Origin: G051903925 sp051903925
Lineage (GTDB): Bacteria; Pseudomonadota; Alphaproteobacteria; Zavarziniales; Zavarziniaceae
Assembly (NCBI RefSeq): GCF_051903925.1
Contig: NZ_CP173678.1
Span: forward strand, 2,666,001-2,730,000
Direction: 5' to 3'
Length of the DNA stretch: 64,000 nt
In this document: positions 8,502 to 16,710 of the stretch, piece after piece
Numbering within the stretch: the first letter of the stretch is position 1
Layout of the letters: the number at the start of each line of letters is the position of its first letter
Notes under the pieces: model-generated
The model's database searches: none
What the model saw: the letters and a program-made list of their open reading frames with translations, nothing else
What the model was told of the DNA's origin: nothing
Program-made: the position numbers and the translations under genes

Positions 8502-10520
8502 TCATGCAAGCCGCGGCTCCGCCCGGCGACCGGCCAGCGCCAGGGAGACGGCCAGCATCGCGGTCGCCCCCAGCATGATCCAGCCCAGGATCGACGACGC
8601 CTCGGCGAAGCCCAGCGCCGTCGCCAGGGCGGCCATGACCAGGGGCCCGGCAATGCTGCCGATGCGCTCGACGATGCGGAAGACGGCGATCACGGTCGAC
8701 AGGCCGTAGCGCTCGCACTGTTCGCGGAACAGGTCGGGTATCAGGGCCAGCTGTGGCGTCGTCACCATCGCCTGGCCCAGGCCCACCAGGATCGTGCCGC
8801 CCAGCAGCAGCCACAGGCTGTGTCCCATGCCATAGGCCAGCGCGCCCGCGGCCGAGGCGAGCCCCCCCGCCAGCATCAGCAGCCGGTGCGTGCCGAAGCG
8901 ATCGGCCAGGGTCGAGACGAGGGGGCTGACCACCAGCATGCAGAGGAAGTAGCTCATCATGAAGCGGCCGATCTCGGATTCCGAGTAGCCGAGTTCGGTG
9001 AGATAGAGCGGGCTCATGTAGAACAGGAAACCGGTCAGCATCAGGCGCGCCGGCACGGCCGAGAACAGCACGACCAGCAGGACGCGACCGGCGAGCAGGA
9101 TGCCGGCGAACTGGGCCCAGGTGACCTTCTTCTTCGCAGCATCGCTCCCGGACTGGTCGGCATCAAGCAGGACGGTCGTCAGGAACAGGGCAAAGGCGAT
9201 GACGCCCGCCGCCACCAGGAAGGTGGCGCTGTAGCCGATGCGGTCGGCCAGGATGCCGCCGATTGCCGTACCGCAGACGGACGCCGCGGTCGAGGCGCCG
9301 ACGAACACGCTCATGCCCCGCGCCCGCTTGCCCGTCTCGGCCGCCAGTGCCACGAAGGTCAGTCCGGCAACGGTGACAAGGCCGAAGCCGGCGGCGACGA
9401 CGCAGCGCCAGAACAGCAGTTCCCAGAACGAGGAGGCGAGGCCCACCATGGCGGAGCCGATGGCGGCCGGGACCATGCCGGCGATCAGCACCTGGCGCGC
9501 GCCGAAGCGGCGGTCGAGGGCGCTGCCATAGGGCGTGGCGATCAGCATGACCACGACCCACAGCGTCATGGGCAGCGCGATCGCCGTCTGCTCGCTGAGC
9601 CACGGGATGGGCGTGTAGAGCGACTGGACATAGACCGGGAAGAACGGCCGGCCCAGCTCGATCGCGAAGAAGAACACGAACAATGGCAGGCGCACGTCCC
9701 CGGCGCGCGAGGCGACGATGGGGCGCGGTGCCTGGGCCGCCGGCCCACGCTCGTGGACACGCAGGACCAGGCGGTTGGCGGCGGCGATCAGGCGGCCGAT
9801 CTCGTCGCGTGAGCGGCGCGCCACCACATGGCTGAAGTCGCCGCTGCCGACCCGCTCGACCAGCCGGACCAGCAGCGAGAGCGAGCGCGACACCGTTACC
9901 GCGGTCAGCAGGAACAGCACTTCGAGCGCCACGAGGACCGCCACGAACATGGTGATCAGCGTGTCGTAGAGGATCTCGTTGTGCAGGGTCTCGACCAGGC
10001 GCCCGTCCACCCCCAGGTGCACGGCGCCGGCACCGTCCTTGAGCGGTGCGGCGAGGTCGAGATCGGCGCCATTGGCGACCAGTTGCCCCGCCGCGGCGTT
10101 GGCGGGATAGGCGCGGGGCAGGCTGCCGCGGCCGTGGATCAGCCGGCCCTGGCCGTCGACCAGGGCGACATAGCGCAGCTCTCCATGGCTGGCGCGCACC
10201 GTGTCGAGGTAGTCGGCGACACCCGGCAGCTTGTCCAGCGGAATGCCGAGGGACGCGGCACGGCTGAAATCGTCGGCCGCATCGTCGGCGATGGCCGTCA
10301 GCTTGGCCGCGACTTCGGGCGTCAGGCCACGCTCGAAAACCTGGATGGCATAGATCGACAGGCAGGCAATGGCGGCAATGACCAGGACGCTGGCCAGCGC
10401 CACCAGTTTCCACGCCAGCCGGTCCGACATGCGCAGCATGGCCTGGGCATCGGCCACTTCCTGCGCGTCGAGATGGGGGGCGGCTTGGGCCTGCGGCTCC
10501 AGCGCGCGGGCGGCACTCAT
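8502..10520 (-). CDS. Sensor-HAMP-MFS transporter fusion protein
   Basis: 672 residues. Order: short cytoplasmic tail; membrane helix (about 35-57); extracytoplasmic sensor; membrane helix (about 199-222); HAMP-like linker containing VERVGSGDFSHV and RRSRDEIGRLIAAANRLV; then a full MFS transporter of about 12 helices (about 285-665) with loop signatures such as ATPYGSALDRRFGARQ and LADRFGTHRLLMLAGG. HAMP domains normally pass a signal from a periplasmic sensor to a kinase, phosphatase or receptor. Here the output is a transporter, suggesting ligand-gated transport. The start overlaps the upstream stop (ATGA), so it is translationally coupled to its sensor partner. The sensor is paralogous to that of 2840-4333. 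Confidence 0.85.
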   Translation of the reverse strand: MSAARALEPQAQAAPHLDAQEVADAQAMLRMSDRLAWKLVALASVLVIAAIACLSIYAIQVFERGLTPEVAAKLTAIADDAADDFSRAASLGIPLDKLPGVADYLDTVRASHGELRYVALVDGQGRLIHGRGSLPRAYPANAAAGQLVANGADLDLAAPLKDGAGAVHLGVDGRLVETLHNEILYDTLITMFVAVLVALEVLFLLTAVTVSRSLSLLVRLVERVGSGDFSHVVARRSRDEIGRLIAAANRLVLRVHERGPAAQAPRPIVASRAGDVRLPLFVFFFAIELGRPFFPVYVQSLYTPIPWLSEQTAIALPMTLWVVVMLIATPYGSALDRRFGARQVLIAGMVPAAIGSAMVGLASSFWELLFWRCVVAAGFGLVTVAGLTFVALAAETGKRARGMSVFVGASTAASVCGTAIGGILADRIGYSATFLVAAGVIAFALFLTTVLLDADQSGSDAAKKKVTWAQFAGILLAGRVLLVVLFSAVPARLMLTGFLFYMSPLYLTELGYSESEIGRFMMSYFLCMLVVSPLVSTLADRFGTHRLLMLAGGLASAAGALAYGMGHSLWLLLGGTILVGLGQAMVTTPQLALIPDLFREQCERYGLSTVIAVFRIVERIGSIAGPLVMAALATALGFAEASSILGWIMLGATAMLAVSLALAGRRAEPRLA

Positions 10521-11194
10521 GGTGCGCACTCCCCGCCGGGTTGCGACAGGGCGCGGTGGATGCGGGCGTTGAAGCCGATCAGCTCGCGCTCGAAGGCATT
10601 GCGGGGGGCCAGCGGCTGAGCCTGCCCCGCCTCCGCCTCCATCATCGCGGCCAGCCGTCGCGCCGAGCGCGTCAGTCCGGCAAAGGCCAGCCGGATCCCG
10701 GCAACCGCCAGGATCGCGAACACGGCAAAGATCAGCGATGCGCCGGCCAGGAGTTCGCGCAAGGTGGCGTCCGTCGCCGCGAGGTAGTCCGCGCGGGACT
10801 GGCGCACCTCGATCCGGCCGATGCGCTGCGAGAAGGGGTTGAGGATGTCGGCCTCGGACAGGAAGGCATCGGCCTGGGGATCGTCGCCGGCCCGCGCCGC
10901 GCGATAGAGGGCCGCGCCCTTGTCGTCGTACACGGTGACGGAGAGGATCGCGGGGTCGCCTGCCTGGACCCGCTCGACCAGCGCCTGTGTCCCGCGCGCT
11001 TCCCGCAGGGCCAGCCCCAGGTCGGTGCTCTGTTCGATCGTCGCCTTCAGCGCGCTGGTATGCACGGCGATGCGCGCCTGCTGCAGATGGGCCAGGCTCG
11101 ATTCGAACTTGGCCTGGTTCAGCAGCACGGTGGTGCCCAGCGCCAGCGCCAGCAGCAGCATTACCGCGATCGTCATCCGCCCGCCCAGCGACAT
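10517..11194 (-). CDS. Two-TM membrane sensor, partner of sensor-MFS protein
   Basis: 225 residues. A membrane helix at about 7-26, a periplasmic domain to about 155, a second helix at about 160-182 and a short cytoplasmic helix. There is no catalytic output domain. The sensor has DLGLALREARGTQALVERV and DPAILSVTVYDDKGAALY, closely matching the equivalent stretch of the sensor at 1981-2853. It is the first gene of the minus-strand unit and overlaps the MFS fusion by 4 nt, so the two products probably act together. ATG 11194 was chosen because residues 7-26 then form a clean signal anchor. Confidence 0.8.
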   Translation of the reverse strand: MSLGGRMTIAVMLLLALALGTTVLLNQAKFESSLAHLQQARIAVHTSALKATIEQSTDLGLALREARGTQALVERVQAGDPAILSVTVYDDKGAALYRAARAGDDPQADAFLSEADILNPFSQRIGRIEVRQSRADYLAATDATLRELLAGASLIFAVFAILAVAGIRLAFAGLTRSARRLAAMMEAEAGQAQPLAPRNAFERELIGFNARIHRALSQPGGECAP

Positions 11195-11462
11195 GCCGTC
11201 GACCCGCCCCCAATCAAGATCATGGCCCTTGCCGCCGAACCTAGGCGCGCAGGCTTTCCAAGGGATTAACCATCGGCCAGAAGTCTTACCGCTTCGTGAG
11301 CGAACGACCCAGGCCCCCGATCAGGGCCACGGAGCCATCAGGATTCGACAGGCCCCGGCCGCCCGCTAGAATGGCGCAGTGCAGCGAAGGCCGAATTCTC
11401 CTATCAAGGAGCGGCGTCCGCGCCGCCAGCGGTTCATCCGTGGCGCGTCACCTGGGGTGCCG

Positions 11463-12713
11463 ATGTCCCGATATTCGCTCCTGTCCCTGCTGCGCAACGC
11501 CGCCGACCATCATCAAGGCTGGCCGAAGCTGTGGCGCAATCCCGAGCCCAAGGCCGCCTATGACGTGATCATCGTCGGCGGCGGCGGGCATGGCCTGGCG
11601 ACCGCCTATTACCTGGCCAAGGAATTCGGCATCAACCGCGTGGCGGTGCTGGAAAAGGGCTGGCTGGGCGGCGGCAACACGGCGCGCAACACGACCATTG
11701 TCCGCTCCAACTACCTGTGGGACGAGAGTGCGGCCCTGTACGAGCATTCCCTGAAGATCTGGGAAGGCCTGTCGCAGGAGCTGAACTTCAACGTCATGTT
11801 CAGCCAGCGCGGCGTGCTGAACCTGGCCCATACGCTGGGCGACGTGCGCGAGTCGCGCCGCCGGGTCGAGGCCAATCGCCTGAATGGCGTCGATGCCGAA
11901 TGGCTGGACGCGGATGGGGTGAAGGCCTTCTGCCCCATCGTCGACATCTCCCCCACCGCGCGCTATCCCGTGCTGGGCGGCACCCTGCAGCGGCGCGGCG
12001 GCATCGCCCGGCACGACGCGGTCGCCTGGGGCTTTGCCCGGGCTGCGGATGCGCGCGGCGTCGACCTGATCCAGAACTGCGAGGTGACGGGCTTCCGCAT
12101 CGAGGGCGGGCGGGTGCTGGGGGTCGAGACGACGCGCGGGCCGATCGCGGCGCCGAAGGTCGCGATCGTGGCGGCTGGGCACAATTCGGTCCTGGCGGCG
12201 ATGGCGGGCGTTCGCCTGCCGCTGCAGAGCCATCCGCTCCAGGCCCTGGTGTCGGAGCCGATCAAGCCGATCCACAATTGCGTCGTCATGTCCAACACGG
12301 TGCACGTCTATGTCAGCCAGTCGGACAAGGGCGAACTGGTCATGGGTGCCGGCATCGACGCCTACAACTCCTATGCCCAGCGCGGCTCGTTCCATGTGAT
12401 CGAGCACCAGATGGCCGCGGCCCTGGAACTGTTCCCGATCTTCAGCCGGATCCGCATGCTGCGCACCTGGGGCGGGATCGTCGACGTCTGCCCCGATGCC
12501 TCCCCCATCATCGGCAAGCTGCCGGTCCAGGGCCTGTATCTGAATGGCGGCTGGGGCACCGGCGGGTTCAAGGCGACGCCGGGGTCGGGCCATGTCTTTG
12601 CCGCGACGATCGCGCGGGACGAGCCGCATCCGCTGGCCGCCCCCTTCCGCCTGGACCGCTTCACCACTGGCGCGCTGATCGACGAGCACGGCGCCGCCGC
12701 CGTGGCTCACTGA
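11463..12713 (+). CDS. soxB: Sarcosine oxidase beta subunit
   Basis: 416 residues, the usual size for SoxB. Heterotetrameric sarcosine oxidase oxidatively demethylates sarcosine to glycine, passing the methyl group to tetrahydrofolate and producing H2O2. The N-terminal FAD-binding motif VIIVGGGGHGLATAYYLAKE is clear. GGIARHDAVAWGFARAAD contains the His that carries covalent FMN in characterised enzymes. The C-terminus has DASPIIGKLPVQGLYLNGGWGTGGFKA-like active-site sequence (quoted in part: LNGGWGTGGFKATPG). The alternative upstream ATG (11379) would add 28 residues unlike the family. First gene of soxBDAG, in the order typical for proteobacteria. Confidence 0.97.
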   Translation: MSRYSLLSLLRNAADHHQGWPKLWRNPEPKAAYDVIIVGGGGHGLATAYYLAKEFGINRVAVLEKGWLGGGNTARNTTIVRSNYLWDESAALYEHSLKIWEGLSQELNFNVMFSQRGVLNLAHTLGDVRESRRRVEANRLNGVDAEWLDADGVKAFCPIVDISPTARYPVLGGTLQRRGGIARHDAVAWGFARAADARGVDLIQNCEVTGFRIEGGRVLGVETTRGPIAAPKVAIVAAGHNSVLAAMAGVRLPLQSHPLQALVSEPIKPIHNCVVMSNTVHVYVSQSDKGELVMGAGIDAYNSYAQRGSFHVIEHQMAAALELFPIFSRIRMLRTWGGIVDVCPDASPIIGKLPVQGLYLNGGWGTGGFKATPGSGHVFAATIARDEPHPLAAPFRLDRFTTGALIDEHGAAAVAH

Positions 12714-12724
12714 CGGGGACTGGA

Positions 12725-13099
12725 ATGCTGCTGATTTCCTGCCCCTGGTGCGGGCCGCGCGACGAGATCGAGTTCCATTGCGGCGGCGAGGCGCACATCG
12801 TCAGGCCCGATCCGGAGACGGCCAGCGATGCGGTCTGGGCCGACTACCTGTTCATGCGCACGAACCCCAAGGGGCCGATGGCCGAACGCTGGCTGCATTC
12901 GCACGGCTGCCGCCGCTGGTTCAACGCGGTGCGCGACACGACCACGCACCAGTTCCTGGCCGTCTATCGCATGGGTGAGCCGCCGCCCGCGGGGCTGCTG
13001 GACCGGGTGGCCCAGCCGCAGGGCGCGGAGGCTGTCCTGCAGGAGGTCGTCGTCGAACCCCTGGCCCCTGAATCGGCGCTGCCGGGAGAGAAGCAGTGA
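12725..13099 (+). CDS. soxD: Sarcosine oxidase delta subunit
   Basis: 124 residues. The small zinc-binding SoxD subunit begins MLLISCPWCGPRDEIEF, with the CxxC pair near residues 6 and 9. The remaining zinc ligands are probably His and Cys in WLHSHGCRRWFN. It stabilises the alpha/beta core of the heterotetramer. The gap to soxB is 11 nt and its TGA overlaps the GTG start of soxA, so translation is coupled. The C-terminal tail after about residue 95 is variable, as usual for this subunit. Confidence 0.95.
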   Translation: MLLISCPWCGPRDEIEFHCGGEAHIVRPDPETASDAVWADYLFMRTNPKGPMAERWLHSHGCRRWFNAVRDTTTHQFLAVYRMGEPPPAGLLDRVAQPQGAEAVLQEVVVEPLAPESALPGEKQ

Positions 13100-15972
13100 G
13101 CGGGCGGCGCCTGGCCACAGGCGGCCTTGTCGACCGCAGCCGCTCCATCGCCTTCCGCTTTGATGGACGGACCTATCGTGGCCATCCGGGGGATACGCTG
13201 GCATCCGCCCTGCTGGCCAACGGGGTCAGCCTGGTGGGACGCAGCTTCAAGTACCACCGGCCGCGCGGCATCCTGGCGGCGGGGGCGGAGGAGCCGAACG
13301 CCATCGTCCAGCTGGGCGAGGGGGCCGGCGTCGAGCCCAATGCCCGCGCGACGCAGGTCGAGCTGCACGACGGCCTGGTGGCGGAGAGCGTGAACCGCTG
13401 GCCGTCGCTGGCCCTGGACCTGGGTGCCGTCAACCAGCTGGCGGGCAAGGTCCTGGTCGCAGGCTTCTACTACAAGACGTTCCTGTGGCCGCGCGGCTTC
13501 TGGGACAAGGTGTACGAGCCCATCATCCGCCGCGCCGCCGGCCTGGGCCGGGCGCCGGACGGCCCCGATCCGGACGCCTATGACAAGATGCACGTCCATG
13601 CCGAAGTGCTGGTGGTGGGCGGCGGACGGGCGGGCCTGACGGCGGCATTGGAGGCAGCGCGCGCCGGGGGCCGCGTCGTCCTGATGGACGAGCAGGCGGC
13701 CCTGGGCGGCCATCGCCTGGGCATCGACCCGCAGGTCGGCGACTTGGCCGCTGAACTGGCGGCGCAGCCGGACGTGACCATCCTGACCCGGACGACGGCG
13801 ACGGGCCTCTATGACGGCAACTATGTCCTGGGGCTGGAGAAGCGCACGGACCACTTGGCGCCGGGCACGGCGGCCCGCGCCGGGGCACGCCAGCGGCTGT
13901 GGCATGTCCGGGCGGGCCGGGTGATCCTGGCGACCGGCGCGCATGAGCGGCCCCTGGTATTCGGGGACAATGACCGGCCGGGCGTGATGCTGGCCTCGGC
14001 CGTGCGCACCTATCTTCACCGCTATGGCGTGGCACCCGGTGGCCGTGCCGTGGTGGCGACCAACAATGACAGCGCCTATGCCACCGCCTTCGACCTGGCG
14101 CAGCATGGCGTGACGGTCGCCGCCATCGTCGACTGCCGCCGCCACGCACCGGACGCCATGCTGTCCCAGGCCCGCGCCCATGGGATCACGGTGCTCCAGG
14201 GCTCGGTCGTCAGCGGGGTCAAGGGCAGGGGCCGCGTCCAGGGCGCCAAGGTGCACGAGCTGACGCTGGAGGGCGGCGACGTGCTGGGCGGGCCGCAGGT
14301 CATCGACTGCGACCTGATCGCCGTGTCCGGCGGGTTCAGCCCGGTCGTGCACCTGTGGTGCCACCGCAAAGGCCGTTTGGACTGGGACGACGACCTGCTC
14401 TGCTTCAAGCCGCTGGGGACGGTCGAGGGCGTGACAGTGGTCGGCCGCGCGGCCGGCGACCTGCCCGGCCTGGGACCGATCGCGCCGCTGTGGCTGGTGC
14501 CCAACGGCCAGGAGGTCGGGCAGGGGCCCAAGCGCTTCGTCGACGTGCAGAATGACGTGACCGCGCTCGACATCCAGCTGTCGGCGCAGGAAAACCTGGC
14601 CAGTGTCGAGCACATGAAGCGCTGGACCGGCGCAGGGCTTGGCACCGACCAGGGCAAGACAGGCAACATCAACGCGCTCGCCCTGCTGGCCCAGTGGACC
14701 GGCCGCGATGTCGAGGAGGCGGGCACCACGACCTTCCGCGCGCCCTACACGCCGGTGGCGTTCGGCGCGCTGGCGGGGCGCGAGGTGGGGTCGCTGATCG
14801 AGCCGATCCGCACCACGCCGATCCACCCCTGGCACGTGGCCAGGGGCGCGGTGATGGAGGATGTCGGCCAGTGGAAGCGGCCGCGCTACTTCCCGTCGTC
14901 CGGCGAGAGCATGGACGACGCCGTCAACCGGGAATGCCGCGCGGTGCGCCAGGGGGTCGGCGCGCTGGACGCCTCGACCCTGGGCAAGATCGAGGTTACG
15001 GGGCCGGATGCGGCGGAGTTCCTGGACCGGCTCTATATCAATCCGGTGCAGAAGCTGGCCGTCGGGGGCTGTCGCTATGGCGTGATGTGCCGCGACGACG
15101 GCATGGTGTTCGACGACGGCGTGATCGCCCGCCTGGGGCCCGAGCGTTTCCATCTCACCACCACCACCGGGGGCGCCGCCCGCGTGCTGGACTGGATGGA
15201 GGAGTGGCTGCAGACGGAATGGCCGCACCTCAAGGTCTACCTCACCTCCACGACCGAGCAATGGTCGACGGTCGCGCTGGCGGGGCCCAGGGCACGGGCG
15301 GTGATGCAGCGCCTGGCGCCGGACCTGGACACGTCTTCCGCAGTGTTCCCGCACCTTGCGCACCGCACCGCGACGGTCGCGGGGCTGGATGCCTGGGTCT
15401 GGCGCATGAGCTTTTCGGGCGAGCTGGGCTTCGAAATCAACGTCTCGGCCGAGCACGGGCTGGCGCTGTGGCAGGCGGTGATGGAGGCCGGCCGGCCCGA
15501 AGGCATCGTCCCCTATGGCCTGGAGGCGATGCACATCCTGCGGGCGGAAAAGGGCTTCTTCATCATTGGGCACGAGACCGACGGCACGGTGACGCCGATC
15601 GACCTGGGCCTGGGCAGGATGGCCGCCAAGAAGCGCGACTTCCTGGGCAAGCGGGCGCTGCAGCGCCCCGACGCCCAGCGCGCCGACCGCAAGCACCTGG
15701 TGGGCCTGCTGACCGAGGAGGCAGGCGTGATCCTGCCGGAAGGCGGGCAGCTGGTCGCCGCGATGAAGCAGCCTCCGGTCCCGATGCTGGGCCATGTCAC
15801 GTCCAGCTACTGGAGCGCGACGCTGGGCCGTTCGATTGCCCTGGCCCTGGTCAAGGGGGGGCGCGATCGCATGGGCGAGCGGCTGATCTGTCCGGTCGAT
15901 GGCCAGGACGTGGCGGTGCGCGTCGTGTCGCCGGTGTTCTACGATGCGGAAGGGGCGCGCCTCGATGGCTGA
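13096..15972 (+). CDS. soxA: Sarcosine oxidase alpha subunit
   Basis: 958 residues from a GTG start overlapping the soxD stop. Domains in order: an N-terminal ferredoxin-like region (GRTYRGHPGDTLASALLANG), a central pyridine-nucleotide-disulfide oxidoreductase fold with LVVGGGRAGLTAALEAARAG that binds non-covalent NAD+, and a C-terminal GcvT-like aminomethyltransferase domain (from about 600) that binds tetrahydrofolate, containing GKIEVTGPDAAEFLDRLY and FSGELGFEINV. The architecture and length are those of the tetrameric enzyme. Folate genes lie further downstream (folP at 23.1 kb) but in a separate unit. Confidence 0.97.
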   Translation: MSGRRLATGGLVDRSRSIAFRFDGRTYRGHPGDTLASALLANGVSLVGRSFKYHRPRGILAAGAEEPNAIVQLGEGAGVEPNARATQVELHDGLVAESVNRWPSLALDLGAVNQLAGKVLVAGFYYKTFLWPRGFWDKVYEPIIRRAAGLGRAPDGPDPDAYDKMHVHAEVLVVGGGRAGLTAALEAARAGGRVVLMDEQAALGGHRLGIDPQVGDLAAELAAQPDVTILTRTTATGLYDGNYVLGLEKRTDHLAPGTAARAGARQRLWHVRAGRVILATGAHERPLVFGDNDRPGVMLASAVRTYLHRYGVAPGGRAVVATNNDSAYATAFDLAQHGVTVAAIVDCRRHAPDAMLSQARAHGITVLQGSVVSGVKGRGRVQGAKVHELTLEGGDVLGGPQVIDCDLIAVSGGFSPVVHLWCHRKGRLDWDDDLLCFKPLGTVEGVTVVGRAAGDLPGLGPIAPLWLVPNGQEVGQGPKRFVDVQNDVTALDIQLSAQENLASVEHMKRWTGAGLGTDQGKTGNINALALLAQWTGRDVEEAGTTTFRAPYTPVAFGALAGREVGSLIEPIRTTPIHPWHVARGAVMEDVGQWKRPRYFPSSGESMDDAVNRECRAVRQGVGALDASTLGKIEVTGPDAAEFLDRLYINPVQKLAVGGCRYGVMCRDDGMVFDDGVIARLGPERFHLTTTTGGAARVLDWMEEWLQTEWPHLKVYLTSTTEQWSTVALAGPRARAVMQRLAPDLDTSSAVFPHLAHRTATVAGLDAWVWRMSFSGELGFEINVSAEHGLALWQAVMEAGRPEGIVPYGLEAMHILRAEKGFFIIGHETDGTVTPIDLGLGRMAAKKRDFLGKRALQRPDAQRADRKHLVGLLTEEAGVILPEGGQLVAAMKQPPVPMLGHVTSSYWSATLGRSIALALVKGGRDRMGERLICPVDGQDVAVRVVSPVFYDAEGARLDG

Positions 15973-16543
15973 GCCGGTTGTGAATCCGTTCGTGCTCGAT
16001 CCGGCCTTCGCCATGCGCGCCTCGGCGCGGGCGGGTGTCGTCCGCCTGGCCGAGGTGCCGCAGCCGGCGCAGTTCAGCCTGCGGGGCGATGCAGCCGATG
16101 TCGCCTTCCGCAGTGCGGTGGCGCGTCTCACCGGCGTGTCGCCGCCCGCCGAAGCCGGGCAGGTCGCGGTGGGGGCCAGCGCCCGCATCCTGTGGCTGGG
16201 GCCCGACGAATGGCTGGTCGTGGCCCCGCGGGAGGTACGCGCAGAGCTGGCGCAGGGCGCCGTCGACGGCTTGGCCGGGTTGCATGCCGCCTTTGTCGAC
16301 CTGTCGGCCAACCGGGCGGTCCTGTCCCTGACGGGCGGGCCGGCCCGCACGCTGCTGGCCAAGGGCTGCGGCCTGGACCTGCATCCGCGCGCCTTCCCCG
16401 CCGGCCAGGTGCGGCAGAGCCTGGTCGCGCGCATCCCCGTCATCCTGGAGATGCGTGAGGACGGAACGAACCTGTTCGTTCGCCGGTCACTTGCGCCCTA
16501 TCTGGCCGAATGGCTGCTGGACGCGGCAACGGAGTTTGCGTAA
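15965..16543 (+). CDS. soxG: Sarcosine oxidase gamma subunit
   Basis: 192 residues. It matches the SoxG/GcvT-like gamma subunit: NPFVLDPAFAMRASARAGV near the N-terminus, RILWLGPDEWLVVAP in the middle, and KGCGLDLHPRAFPAGQV followed by RRSLAPYLAEWLLDA near the end. The subunit completes the alpha-beta-gamma-delta heterotetramer. ATG 15965 overlaps the soxA stop by 8 nt. This is the last gene of the operon; no glyA, purU or folD gene follows, unlike in many sox operons. Confidence 0.95.
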   Translation: MAEPVVNPFVLDPAFAMRASARAGVVRLAEVPQPAQFSLRGDAADVAFRSAVARLTGVSPPAEAGQVAVGASARILWLGPDEWLVVAPREVRAELAQGAVDGLAGLHAAFVDLSANRAVLSLTGGPARTLLAKGCGLDLHPRAFPAGQVRQSLVARIPVILEMREDGTNLFVRRSLAPYLAEWLLDAATEFA

Positions 16544-16710
16544 GGGGGTCTGTCCGAAACGCTGATCGTCCCGGCTCCGACGGGGCAGACGGCGAAAAAC
16601 AATGGGCTGGGCGCACTCACCGGCTGCGTCCGCCCTTAAATCGCCGTCATGCGCGTGAACTTTCGCTGCGCTGCGGCATTGAAGATCCACCAAGGCGACG
16701 GAGCCCCGTC

